DNA of 14,278 nucleotides from Proteobacteria bacterium UBA2996 (GTDB lineage: Bacteria; Pseudomonadota; Gammaproteobacteria; Arenicellales; UBA868). Of the stretch, positions 1 through 8,343 are shown in pieces. Made by a program: the position numbers and the translations under genes. Every line of letters begins with the position of its first letter. Position 1 is the stretch's first letter. The DNA is taken from the NCBI GenBank assembly GCA_002346525.1, contig DDZY01000021.1, forward strand, positions 1-14,278, given 5' to 3'. A model generated the notes under the pieces. That model was given only the letters and a program-made list of their open reading frames with translations, was not told where the DNA came from and did not search any database.

Positions 1-3000
1 TATATTCACAGCCATGATCACCCAGCCCTTCGATCACGGCACTGGCCCCGCTATTGCGTATCGCAAATCGCTCGGCCGCCCGACCGCGGAAGAATGCCTG
101 CCCCGCGGTTGCCCCATACAACACGACATTGCCCACAATGACGTTGTCCTGTGGGAGAAAGGTCGTTCCCGTCTGGGGATAAATGACAATGCGACCGCCG
201 GACAACCCCTTACCGACATAGTCATTGGCATCGCCGGCCAGCTCTAGCGTGATGCCCTGCGCCAGCCAGGCACCAAAGCTCTGTCCTGCTGATCCTGTGA
301 ATCGGCCATGGATCGTACCGTCGGGCAACCCTTCCTCACCACGATGTTTGACTACCTCATGACTCAGCATGGTGCCGACGGTGCGGTTCAAATTGCGAAT
401 AGGCAGTTCAAACCTGACGGTCTCACCATCATGGATCGCGGGCTGACTCAATGGGATGAGGTGTGTCGAGTCCAGCGCCTCATCCAGGCCGTGATCCTGC
501 ACTTTCTGACAATACACACCCACATCATCACTCAACTTTTCTGCGGGACTCAACAACGGCTCAAGATCCATACCGCTTGCCTTCCAGTGTGAAATTGCCG
601 TGGCCGCTTCAATCACGTCGGCCCGGCCGACCATCTCATTGAAAGTACGGAAGCCGAGCCGCGACATGATCTCCCGCGCCTCCTCAGCAACAAAAAATAG
701 ATAATTCACGACGTGCTCAGGCTGGCCCTGAAACTTCTCCCGCAACGCGGGATCCTGCGTTGCAATCCCCACCGGACAGGTGTTCAGATGACACTTACGC
801 ATCATGATGCAGCCCAACGCGATCAGCGGTGCCGTCGAAAATCCAATTTCTTCAGCACCGAGCAGCGCCCCGATCACGACGTCGCGGCCTGTCTTGATAC
901 CGCCGTCTGTCTGGAGGGTCACTCGACTGCGCAGATCGTTCATCACCAGAGTCTGGTGCGTTTCTGCAAGACCCAACTCCCAGGGCAGCCCGGCATGCTT
1001 GATACTGGTCAACGGAGAAGCGCCGGTGCCGCCGGTATCGCCTGCTATGAGAATATGATCAGCATGGGCCTTGGCCACGCCTGCCGCAATCGTTCCCACA
1101 CCCACCTCCGCAACCAGTTTCACGCTGACACGCGCCTGGGGATTCGCATTTTTTAGGTCATAAATCAGCTGGGCCAGATCTTCAATCGAGTAGATGTCAT
1201 GATGCGGCGGCGGGCTGATTAAACCCACACCCGGCGTGGAATATCGAATTCGCGCAATGGTCCCGTCCACCTTGGTCCCAGGCAGTTCACCCCCCTCTCC
1301 CGGCTTGGCACCCTGGGAGATTTTGATCTGGATTTCGTCGGCGTTAGAGAGGTACCAGGCGGTCACGCCAAACCGGCCTGAAGCGACCTGCTTGATTGCT
1401 GAACGCTTGAGATCGCCGTTCGCCATAGGCTTGAAGCGTTCTGGGTCCTCGCCCCCCTCGCCCGTATTGCTTTTGCCGCCAAGGCGATTCATCGCGACGG
1501 CAAGCGTCTCATGCGCCTCCGGCGAGATGGATCCAAAACTCATGGCCCCTGTGCAGAACCGTTTTACCAATTCGGCAGCCGGCTCCACTTCTTCGAGCGG
1601 TACGGAAGGTCCTGCTACACCTTCGCGCAGCGACATCAGGCCGCGAAGCGTGCAACGGCCGCTCGATTCTGAGTTGATGAGTTCGGAGAATTCCCGGTAG
1701 GCCTCCTCGCTGTTTTTTCCGGCGGCGCGCTGCAAACTTGAAATCGCGCGCGGCTCCCAGGCATGCTTGCGCCCGCCTGCCCGCCAGTGATACTCGCCCG
1801 GATTTGGCAGCGTGACCACGTTATCCCGGGGTGTCTCAGGAAAACCCAAGTCATGGCGGCGGAGCATCTCGTCAGCCAATACGTCAAAGCCCACGCCCTC
1901 AAGGCGGCTTGCCGTGTTGGTAAAGCACAGCCCAATCACATCGCTGTGCAGGCCAACGGCCTCAAAAATCTGAGCGCCCTTATAGGATTGCAGGGTTGAG
2001 ATGCCCATTTTGCCCATCACCTTGAGCATCCCTTTGGCGACGCCCTTGCGGTAGGCGGCTACCACAGCGGCGTCATCCGCCAAGGTCTCACTATTGAGTT
2101 TGTCATCCTGACGAGCCTGCCATAACGCCTCCAGCGCGAGATACGGATTGATTACATCAACACCAAAGCCGATGAGCAGGCAATGATGGTGGACTTCGCT
2201 GGCCTCTGCGGTTTCGACCACAAGCGCAAGACGAGTCCGTTTGGCACAGCGGACCAGATGCTGATGTACCGCACCCGCGGCAAGCAGCATACTGACTGCT
2301 GGACGATCCGCAGCTACTGCACGATCGGACAGGATGACGATGCTGGTGTTGGCATCCGCTGCTGCTTCCGCTTCTGCGCATATGCGCTGCAGTACCGGCA
2401 CCAGCCCTTCGGCTCCAGAAGCCCGGTCAAAAGTGACATCAATAATCTGGCTCTGCCAGCCGCGATGATCCAGGGCCTTGAGCGCAGCGGTTTCATCGTG
2501 CGTCAGGATGGGGTGAGGCACCCTCAGTCGATGACAATGCGCCGCCGATGTCTCGAGCAGATTATGCTCGGGACCGATGAAACACTCCAGCGACATAATC
2601 ATATCCTCGCGAATCGAGTCGATCGCGGGATTGGTGACTTGCGCAAACAGTTGTTTGAAATAATCGTAAGTCAGTCGGGGCTGATCGGAAAGACAGGCGA
2701 GCGCAGAGTCATTACCCATCGACCCCACAGGATCCCGCTCTTCATGCACCAGAGGAATCAGCATGAAATCGAGACTCTCCCGTGTATAGCCAAAAGCGCG
2801 CATACGGGGTATCAGGGAATCGGAATCCAGTCCGGGGACCTGCGACGGCACCACAAGGTCCGACAGTTCAATACGCTCTTGCTTGAGCCAAGTCCCGTAA
2901 GGACGCCGCTGCGCCAGGCTCGCTTTGACGTCAGCATCCGGTATCAACGCGCCTTTATCAAAGTCGATAAGAAACATCCGCCCCGGCTGAAGACGACCCT

Positions 3001-4282
3001 TTTCGACGATTTCATCAGGCGCCAGATCCAATACGCCAACCTCACTCGCCATGACGACACGATCATCCGCGGTAACGTAATAACGACTGGGTCTCAATCC
3101 ATTGCGATCCAGCACGGCGCCGATACACCGTCCGTCGGTGAAAGTCACCGACGAAGGACCGTCCCAAGGCTCCATCATCGCAGAGTGATATTCATAAAAC
3201 GCGCGCTTGGCCGAATCCATAGACTCGTGTTTCTGCCACGCCTCGGGAATCATCATGAGAATGGATTCCGGCAGGGATCGCCCGGTTCTCAATAAAAATT
3301 CCAGCGCATTATCCAACCCGCTGGTATCTGAACAGTCTGGCTCAATCACCGGGAAAAGAGAAACGAGATCATCCCCGAAGTCGTCGCTCTGCATCGCACC
3401 TTCACGGGCCTGCATCCAGTTGCGGTTACCCCTGAAGGTATTGATCTCGCCATTGTGGGCAATCAACCGCATCGGGTGTGCCCGGTCCCAACTGGGGAAG
3501 GTGTTAGTCGAAAAGCGGGCATGCACCATCGCGAGATGGCTCACATAGTCCGGTGCCTTCAGATCCGGAAAGTAATCCATCAACTGCAGGGTGCGCAGCA
3601 TCCCTTTGTAGATCATGACCCGACTGGAGAGTGAACAGATATAGAACATCTTTGCCTGGGTAAGTGCTGCGTGCGTGCGCAATTTGTGACTCGCCGCTTT
3701 GCGGATCAGGAATAACTGTCGCTCAAACGCATCCTGATCCAAACCGGGTGCGGCGCCAACGAGCAACTGCTCACTGCAAGGTTCGGTCAGTCTCGCCGCA
3801 GCACCCAGATCGGCCTCGTCCGACGCGACGGGGACGACACGCCAGCCGATTAATTGCTGACCGTGCTCAGCGACGAGCGATTCAACTTCGTTTTTACACA
3901 ATGACCGTTCTTTGGCATCGCGAGGCAAAAAGACCAGTCCGGCCCCCAGCGCGCCGCGGGCGGGCAACTCGGCGCCCAGCTCCTTAGGCACTACCCGCGC
4001 AAGAAAATCGTAAGGCAACGCAGTTAACATGCCTGCCCCATCGCCGCTATTGGGCTGCGCCCCTACACCGGCACGGTGCTCCATGCTCTTGAGGACTGCA
4101 TAGGCGTCATCGACGATTGCACGGCTGGGAACACCTTTGATGTGCGCCACCAACCCCACGCCACAACTGTCGTGCTCGTAGGCGGGGTCATACAGACCAC
4201 GCCGCTGACGGATCGTTGTCTTCAAAGCGTTCATCAAGTCAGGAGGGTTACCGACAGTTGCCAATTGGGTGTCGCGAGACAT
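1..4282 (-). CDS. gltB: Glutamate synthase (NADPH) large subunit, C-terminus cut by window edge
   Basis: GltB takes the amide nitrogen of glutamine and transfers it as ammonia through an internal channel to 2-oxoglutarate, giving two glutamates; electrons come from the GltD subunit. The reading frame is open for 1427 codons from the ATG at 4282 to the left edge; the family is usually about 1480-1510 residues, so only some tens of residues are missing. Residues 1-39 look like a propeptide removed to expose the catalytic Cys40 (EHDSCGVG) of the class II glutaminase domain (about 40-440, with FSTNTFPSW and AHNGEINTFRGN near 255-285). A central domain follows, then the FMN/2-oxoglutarate domain (about 830-1200, with PGEGGELPG). 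The 3Fe-4S cysteines are C1158, C1164 and C1169 (GCIMMRKCHLNTCPVG). The C-terminal GXGXG beta-helix runs to the edge (GDHGCEY). I read the frame by eye and saw no break. No clear Shine-Dalgarno sequence precedes the start. gltD is expected just beyond the left edge. Confidence 0.97.
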   Translation of the reverse strand, partial: MSRDTQLATVGNPPDLMNALKTTIRQRRGLYDPAYEHDSCGVGLVAHIKGVPSRAIVDDAYAVLKSMEHRAGVGAQPNSGDGAGMLTALPYDFLARVVPKELGAELPARGALGAGLVFLPRDAKERSLCKNEVESLVAEHGQQLIGWRVVPVASDEADLGAAARLTEPCSEQLLVGAAPGLDQDAFERQLFLIRKAASHKLRTHAALTQAKMFYICSLSSRVMIYKGMLRTLQLMDYFPDLKAPDYVSHLAMVHARFSTNTFPSWDRAHPMRLIAHNGEINTFRGNRNWMQAREGAMQSDDFGDDLVSLFPVIEPDCSDTSGLDNALEFLLRTGRSLPESILMMIPEAWQKHESMDSAKRAFYEYHSAMMEPWDGPSSVTFTDGRCIGAVLDRNGLRPSRYYVTADDRVVMASEVGVLDLAPDEIVEKGRLQPGRMFLIDFDKGALIPDADVKASLAQRRPYGTWLKQERIELSDLVVPSQVPGLDSDSLIPRMRAFGYTRESLDFMLIPLVHEERDPVGSMGNDSALACLSDQPRLTYDYFKQLFAQVTNPAIDSIREDMIMSLECFIGPEHNLLETSAAHCHRLRVPHPILTHDETAALKALDHRGWQSQIIDVTFDRASGAEGLVPVLQRICAEAEAAADANTSIVILSDRAVAADRPAVSMLLAAGAVHQHLVRCAKRTRLALVVETAEASEVHHHCLLIGFGVDVINPYLALEALWQARQDDKLNSETLADDAAVVAAYRKGVAKGMLKVMGKMGISTLQSYKGAQIFEAVGLHSDVIGLCFTNTASRLEGVGFDVLADEMLRRHDLGFPETPRDNVVTLPNPGEYHWRAGGRKHAWEPRAISSLQRAAGKNSEEAYREFSELINSESSGRCTLRGLMSLREGVAGPSVPLEEVEPAAELVKRFCTGAMSFGSISPEAHETLAVAMNRLGGKSNTGEGGEDPERFKPMANGDLKRSAIKQVASGRFGVTAWYLSNADEIQIKISQGAKPGEGGELPGTKVDGTIARIRYSTPGVGLISPPPHHDIYSIEDLAQLIYDLKNANPQARVSVKLVAEVGVGTIAAGVAKAHADHILIAGDTGGTGASPLTSIKHAGLPWELGLAETHQTLVMNDLRSRVTLQTDGGIKTGRDVVIGALLGAEEIGFSTAPLIALGCIMMRKCHLNTCPVGIATQDPALREKFQGQPEHVVNYLFFVAEEAREIMSRLGFRTFNEMVGRADVIEAATAISHWKASGMDLEPLLSPAEKLSDDVGVYCQKVQDHGLDEALDSTHLIPLSQPAIHDGETVRFELPIRNLNRTVGTMLSHEVVKHRGEEGLPDGTIHGRFTGSAGQSFGAWLAQGITLELAGDANDYVGKGLSGGRIVIYPQTGTTFLPQDNVIVGNVVLYGATAGQAFFRGRAAERFAIRNSGASAVIEGLGDHGCEY

Positions 4283-4342
4283 TAATCCCCGAAGCGCGAT
4301 TAAGAGGCGAAAAACGGAAGCGGACTTAGCGCCCGTCAACAG

Positions 4343-4356
4343 GCAGGAGCCGCTCC
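4343..4356 (-). promoter_or_regulatory. Weak sigma54-like -24/-12 element upstream of gltB
   Basis: On the minus strand this stretch reads GG, ten bases, then GC, which is the invariant spacing of a sigma54 promoter. The -12 side is CTGC (consensus TTGC) and part of the -24 side matches (GG...CG). It would start transcription near 4331, about 140 bp downstream of the NtrC-like dyad at 4463-4483. The same bases include the short palindrome GGAGC-C-GCTCC at 4346-4356, so the GG/GC spacing may be a by-product of that palindrome. This is a tentative call. Confidence 0.22.
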
Positions 4357-4386
4357 CGAATCACACTTGGACGCGACGGCCGAATG

Positions 4387-4415
4387 AGTATACCGACAGA
4401 GGTAAACTGCTTCAA
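4387..4415 (-). promoter_or_regulatory. Sigma70-like promoter for gltB
   Basis: On the minus strand a -35 box TTGAAG (4415-4410, 4 of 6 to consensus) and a -10 box TATACT (4392-4387, 5 of 6) are separated by exactly 17 bp. Transcription would begin near 4380, leaving a leader of about 98 nt before the gltB ATG at 4282. It lies in the non-coding gap after aroB and points at gltB, so it is the best housekeeping promoter candidate in the window. Confidence 0.55.
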
Positions 4416-4462
4416 ACGGTAAGGATTTATGGTGGGAAAGAATACTGCTTATGGAACAAGAG

Positions 4463-4483
4463 ACTGCCCCGCAATGGTGCAGT
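4463..4483 (-). promoter_or_regulatory. NtrC-like dyad upstream of gltB
   Basis: The minus strand reads ACTGCACC, five bases, GGGGCAGT, an inverted repeat in which 7 of 8 pairs match. Its inner 17 bp has the form TGCACC-N5-GGGGCA; the NtrC consensus is TGCACC-N5-GGTGCA, so 11 of 12 specified bases agree. It lies 14 bp beyond the aroB stop and about 90 bp upstream of the predicted sigma70 start of gltB. Control of glutamate synthase by nitrogen status makes an NtrC or similar site plausible, but the same dyad could simply be an RNA hairpin. Confidence 0.35.
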
Positions 4484-4495
4484 TCTGCTAACTGC
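4479..4495 (-). terminator. Hairpin just after aroB, without a clear U tract
   Basis: A perfect 6-bp stem, GCAGTT / AACTGC, closes a 5-nt loop one base past the aroB stop codon. No run of T follows on the minus strand, so it is not a classical intrinsic terminator. It may stabilise the 3' end of the pil-aro transcript or slow RNA polymerase. It shares bases with the adjacent dyad at 4463-4483. Confidence 0.3.
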
Positions 4496-4496
4496 T

Positions 4497-5576
4497 TTAC
4501 GCGCTGAACTCGTCGAGCACCTCAGCCAGCAATTGGTCAGGATAATCTGAATTCAGTGATGCTTGGCCAATCTCATTCAACAGCACCAGGCGGATTCGCC
4601 CGCCGCTGACTTTTTTGTCAACGGTCATGTGTTTCATGAAATCGTTCGGCGACATCGCGGCCGGAGGCATAACCGGAAGGGCCGCTCGTTTCACCAACTC
4701 CCGAACACGCTCAACCTCTGCTACGTCCAGCCAACCCATTTTCTGAGACATGGTCGCTGCCATCACCATACCCACGGCGACTGCTTCGCCATGCAGCCAA
4801 CCGACATAGTCCGTCGCGGCTTCGATCGCATGACCAAAAGTATGTCCAAGATTAAGGAGCGCTCTTTCACCGGCCTCCCTTTCGTCATTGGCCACCACCT
4901 GCGCCTTATGCCGGCAGGATTCCAGAATCACGAACTCCAGCGCGTCATCCTCGTAGCGCAGCAGTCGCCCAATATTTTCTTCAAGCCAGATGAAAAATGT
5001 CCGATCCCGAATGAGGCCGTACTTGATGACCTCCGCAATGCCCGCTGCCAATTGACGAGGCTCCAGGGTGGTCAGTGTCCCGGTATCGGAAACCACGCAC
5101 GCAGGCTGGTGAAAAGCCCCGATCATATTTTTCCCTTGCGGATGATTAACGGCTGTCTTGCCGCCGACAGACGAATCGACCTGTGCCAGCAGTGTCGTGG
5201 GCAGTTGAATAAAGGGAATCCCGCGTTGGTAGCATGCCGCCGCGAATCCAACCACATCGCCGATCACCCCACCGCCGAGCGCGATCAGGGTAGCGGCGCG
5301 GCTGCACCGATTCTCCAGCAGGGTGTCGAAGATGCGCTGCAACGTGTCAAGATTCTTGAACTGCTCTCCATCCGGAAGCACCTGACAGATAAGGCGGCGG
5401 TCTTTCAGCGACGTAGTGACCTGATCGAGGTACAGGGGTGCGATCGTCTCGTTGGTGACGACGACCACCTCATCACCGGCGAGATAGGGGGCGAGTAGTG
5501 CTTCGTTTCTCAGCAACCCGTTCCCGACCATGATCGGGTAACTTCGGTTGCCGAGCTCAACGTTCAGCGTTGCCAA
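4497..5576 (-). CDS. aroB: 3-dehydroquinate synthase
   Basis: AroB is a cytoplasmic NAD- and Zn-dependent enzyme that cyclises DAHP to 3-dehydroquinate, the second step of the shikimate pathway. The 359-residue product matches the usual length (E. coli 362). Visible signatures are the nucleotide-binding loop ALGGGVIGD (99-107), LPTTLLAQVDSSVGGKTAVNHP (about 125-146) and KNMIGAF (149-155). The Zn ligands are E182 (AGIAEVIKYG), H245 (GHTFGHAIE) and H262 (LHGEA). The start is a TTG at 5576 that lies inside the end of aroK and overlaps it by 13 bp. It is preferred because the N-terminus MATLNVELGNRSYPI then aligns with the family and no ATG occurs before Met16. A GGAG lies 11 nt upstream, slightly far, so translation is probably coupled to aroK. 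Confidence 0.97.
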   Translation of the reverse strand: MATLNVELGNRSYPIMVGNGLLRNEALLAPYLAGDEVVVVTNETIAPLYLDQVTTSLKDRRLICQVLPDGEQFKNLDTLQRIFDTLLENRCSRAATLIALGGGVIGDVVGFAAACYQRGIPFIQLPTTLLAQVDSSVGGKTAVNHPQGKNMIGAFHQPACVVSDTGTLTTLEPRQLAAGIAEVIKYGLIRDRTFFIWLEENIGRLLRYEDDALEFVILESCRHKAQVVANDEREAGERALLNLGHTFGHAIEAATDYVGWLHGEAVAVGMVMAATMSQKMGWLDVAEVERVRELVKRAALPVMPPAAMSPNDFMKHMTVDKKVSGGRIRLVLLNEIGQASLNSDYPDQLLAEVLDEFSA

Positions 5577-6094
5577 CGTTTGCGAATCTCCGCGCAGATA
5601 TCCCGCGCGACGGCATGCGGCGAGCGGGAGTCCGTCTCAAAAACAATATCCGCTTCAGCACGATAGAGAGGATCTCGCTCAAGCATCAATGCCTCCAGCA
5701 CTTCACGCGGATCGGCGCCGGTATTCAGAAGCGGACGATTTTTACTGGAACGGGTCCGCTCTACCAGCATCTCCAGCGTCGCATGAAGGTAGATCATGAG
5801 GCCGTTGTGCCGCATCGCCTTGCGAACATCCTCCCGCGTAACAGCTCCGCCTCCGGTCGCAAGGACGATATTCGTCCTCTTCACCAGTTCAAAGATCTCC
5901 TTGGCTTCGCGCTCACGAAATCCCGCCTCCCCTTCGATATCAAAAATGGTGCTGATGCTGACGCCGGTGCGCTCCTCAATCTGCTGATCAGAATCGACAA
6001 ACTCCATCCCAAGACTTTTGGCAAGAGAGCGGCCCACCGTGGTCTTGCCCACACCCATGGGGCCCACGAGATAAATATTACTTGCAGAGATCAT
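5564..6094 (-). CDS. aroK: Shikimate kinase I
   Basis: AroK phosphorylates the 3-hydroxyl of shikimate using ATP, the fifth step of the shikimate pathway. The 176-residue product has the family length (E. coli AroK 173). The Walker A loop is GPMGVGKTT (11-19). Shikimate-contacting residues D34/D36 (VDSD), R60 (GFRERE) and the GGG at 81-83 (LATGGGAV) are present, as are the lid arginine R120 (KNRPLL) and R140 (ERDPLY). The ATG at 6094 is the only reasonable start, although no clear Shine-Dalgarno sequence precedes it. The gene sits 47 bp after pilQ with no evident promoter or terminator between them, so read-through from the pil genes is likely. It overlaps aroB by 13 bp. Confidence 0.97.
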   Translation of the reverse strand: MISASNIYLVGPMGVGKTTVGRSLAKSLGMEFVDSDQQIEERTGVSISTIFDIEGEAGFREREAKEIFELVKRTNIVLATGGGAVTREDVRKAMRHNGLMIYLHATLEMLVERTRSSKNRPLLNTGADPREVLEALMLERDPLYRAEADIVFETDSRSPHAVARDICAEIRKRWQR

Positions 6095-6141
6095 GAAACC
6101 GGATCGATTGAGTCCTAAAGCAACTTCCCGCCAACCTGCGT

Positions 6142-8337
6142 CTAGCCGGCGGTCAGGACGGGATTGATGATTCTTGGCGTAAGGAAAATCAGCAGTTCCC
6201 GCCGATTATCGAGGATTCCCTTGGTTCTGAAAAGCGGGCCGAGCACAGGCAGGTCTCCCAGCACCGGCACCTTCGATACGCTTTCAGAAGTCTGCTGGGT
6301 ATAGATACCCCCCAGCACAATGGTTTCCCCATTATCCAGAAGTACCTGGGTCCGGACCTGAAGGGTGTTGATATTTTCCTCTGTGGGCGAGACAAACGAG
6401 TCCTTGGTCACGAAGACATCCAGAATGACGCGATCGTCCGGCGTGATCTGCGGCGTGACGGTGAGCCCCAATACCGCCTTTTTTGTGACGACGGTTCCCT
6501 CTCCCAGGGTATTGGTCGTAAAAATACGCTCCTGACCCTGCTCGATATGGGCTTCCTGCTTGTCCGCCGTCAACAGCCTCGGATTGGCCACGATCTTGCC
6601 GTTGCCTTCGGCCTCAAGCGCAGAAATTTCAAGATCGATTAGTGAGGCCCATCCGGCACCCGCTTTGGCCAGGGTAAAAGCATACGACGCCGGGGAAACC
6701 GAACCGATGCCCTGGGCCGGCAGGTTGACCCCCAGAGATCCATCTCCACTAGAGCTGATGCCATCATTGCGCACCGTCGCGGTATTGGCGAGGGATCCCG
6801 AACCCATCATCGATCCCAGGTCCGTATTACTGTTGATTCCGGTAAGGCCGAGCTTTACACCGATATTGCGGCTGAAGTCTTCGTTGGCCTCCACGATTCT
6901 GGTCTCGATCAGCACCTGCTTCACAGGACGATCCAACTCACTGATGAGCTCACGGATCTCGCGGATTTTCTGCGCCGTATCCTGAATCAGCAAAGAGTTG
7001 GTCCGCTCATCTACGGTGACACTGCCCCGATCGGACAGCAGTCGATTTTCCTCGGTCGGAACCTCCGACACGGAAACACTGCCGAACATGGATTGCTGGA
7101 CATCGGGCTCAATAGCCCGCACCGACTTGAGCAGATTCGCGATATCTTCCGCCTTGGCATAGTTGATCTGGATCAGATCGGAGACCAGTGGCTCAAGTTC
7201 GCTCACCTGACGCGACGCCTCCAGCACCAGACGTTCCTGATTGGTAATTTCCTCTGCCGGCGCAATCCAGACCACATTGCCCTGCTGACGTCGCGCCAGA
7301 CCTTTGGTCTGCATGATCGTGTCAAGCGCCTGATCCCAGGGAACATCCTTGAGTCGAAGACTCATGTCTCCCGCAACAGAATCACTGATGACGAAATTCA
7401 GATTGGTCTCGTTGGCAATTTGCTGCAACGCGCTACGGACCGGAATGTTTTGAAAATCGAAACTGATCATCTTGCCGCTGTACGCGATCGCCTGATCATC
7501 CTCCCCGGAGACCGGCTTAACAGACACATCAAGGGTAAAGCGTTTTCCGGACTGGACCGAAGCGAACTCGAACTCGCCCCGCGGCGCTACAACAACCCGG
7601 GCGCCGCTGTCAGTTGCAAACGCATCGATAAACTGAACCGGCGTTGCAAAATCGATCACGTCCAGTCTCCGTACAAGCGCCTCGTCGAGCAGACCGCCTG
7701 AGATATCCAGCACCACTTCTCCCAGGTTTTCATGCACATCCACCAACGCCTGCTCGCTGTCAAACTCGAGAATGACGCGGCCTGCGCCTTCGGGCGTGCG
7801 CCGAAAGTCAATTAATCCGATCCGAGTGAGATCCTGGCCGGTCTGCGCTATTGGGTCTTCGGATATGTCGTCATCAGCACCGTCGCCTGAACCGGCGATC
7901 ACCGGATCCATCACCAGGGTCAGTCTGTTATCAGCCACCTCGGACACAAACCCGACTGCGGAAATCAGGTTAATGACCATTCTCGACCGCTCCTCGTCCT
8001 GGGCAATCAGGATGTTCTCGATTGCCCCTCGTCCCACATCGATCATTGAGGACTTAAGTTCCGATCGGACGCCAAAAAAATCCAGGACAATCCGGTCCGG
8101 AGCACTTGTTCGAAACACTCGGGGCGACGGCAGCGCAGTCGAGGAGTAGATATCGATCTGCATTCGACCTCCAGAAAGGCTGGCGTGATCTATACGTGTA
8201 ATGGTCGGCCCATCGTCCGCGAAAACCGGTGTCTCGACTAAGCTCAGCAAAGCGGCGAGCACCCATAGGATCGATTTTTTCCTGAGGCGATTGAAAGACG
8301 GTAAGGAACGCATCATGCTGAATTTACACCAGGTCAC
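6142..8337 (-). CDS. pilQ: Type IV pilus outer-membrane secretin PilQ
   Basis: PilQ forms the multimeric outer-membrane gate through which the type IV pilus passes. The 731-residue product has a signal peptide: basic NRLRKK at 16-21, a hydrophobic core, and likely cleavage after VFA at residue 40. Two AMIN peptidoglycan-binding domains follow (about 45-145 and 172-270), then the secretin/TonB short N-domain (about 288-340, FDFQNIPVRSALQQIANE), a secretin N1 domain (about 382-460) and the secretin barrel (about 465-725). The barrel includes KQVLIETRIVEAN, VANPRLLTA and the hallmark VLGGIYTQQT...VPVLGDLPVLGPLFR. A Gly/Ser-rich stretch lies inside the barrel, as is common in PilQ. The GTG at 8337 lies 6 bp after pilP; ATG codons at 8316 and 8313 give a more compact signal peptide and are real alternatives. 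No Shine-Dalgarno sequence is clear for any of them. Confidence 0.97.
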   Translation of the reverse strand: MTWCKFSMMRSLPSFNRLRKKSILWVLAALLSLVETPVFADDGPTITRIDHASLSGGRMQIDIYSSTALPSPRVFRTSAPDRIVLDFFGVRSELKSSMIDVGRGAIENILIAQDEERSRMVINLISAVGFVSEVADNRLTLVMDPVIAGSGDGADDDISEDPIAQTGQDLTRIGLIDFRRTPEGAGRVILEFDSEQALVDVHENLGEVVLDISGGLLDEALVRRLDVIDFATPVQFIDAFATDSGARVVVAPRGEFEFASVQSGKRFTLDVSVKPVSGEDDQAIAYSGKMISFDFQNIPVRSALQQIANETNLNFVISDSVAGDMSLRLKDVPWDQALDTIMQTKGLARRQQGNVVWIAPAEEITNQERLVLEASRQVSELEPLVSDLIQINYAKAEDIANLLKSVRAIEPDVQQSMFGSVSVSEVPTEENRLLSDRGSVTVDERTNSLLIQDTAQKIREIRELISELDRPVKQVLIETRIVEANEDFSRNIGVKLGLTGINSNTDLGSMMGSGSLANTATVRNDGISSSGDGSLGVNLPAQGIGSVSPASYAFTLAKAGAGWASLIDLEISALEAEGNGKIVANPRLLTADKQEAHIEQGQERIFTTNTLGEGTVVTKKAVLGLTVTPQITPDDRVILDVFVTKDSFVSPTEENINTLQVRTQVLLDNGETIVLGGIYTQQTSESVSKVPVLGDLPVLGPLFRTKGILDNRRELLIFLTPRIINPVLTAG

Positions 8338-8343
8338 GGGCGG

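Noticed and set aside
2183..3295. Long open frame of 370 codons on the plus strand
   Set aside because: It is fully antisense to gltB, whose frame, domains and catalytic residues are clear. Its product is rich in Arg, His and Gln with no recognisable domain, as expected of a shadow frame.
4269..4550. Plus-strand frame of 93 codons crossing the aroB-gltB gap
   Set aside because: It starts with GTG inside gltB, ends inside aroB, has no ribosome site, and runs antisense through the predicted gltB promoter. The product has no family-like features.
4563..5498. Plus-strand frame of 311 codons
   Set aside because: Antisense to aroB, with low-complexity His/Arg/Gln composition and no family resemblance; aroB explains the region.
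5570..6118. Plus-strand frame of 182 codons
   Set aside because: Antisense to aroK, and aroK matches its family along its full length.
7093..7701. Plus-strand frame of 202 codons inside pilQ
   Set aside because: Antisense to the AMIN and secretin N-domains of PilQ; no ribosome site or domain supports it.
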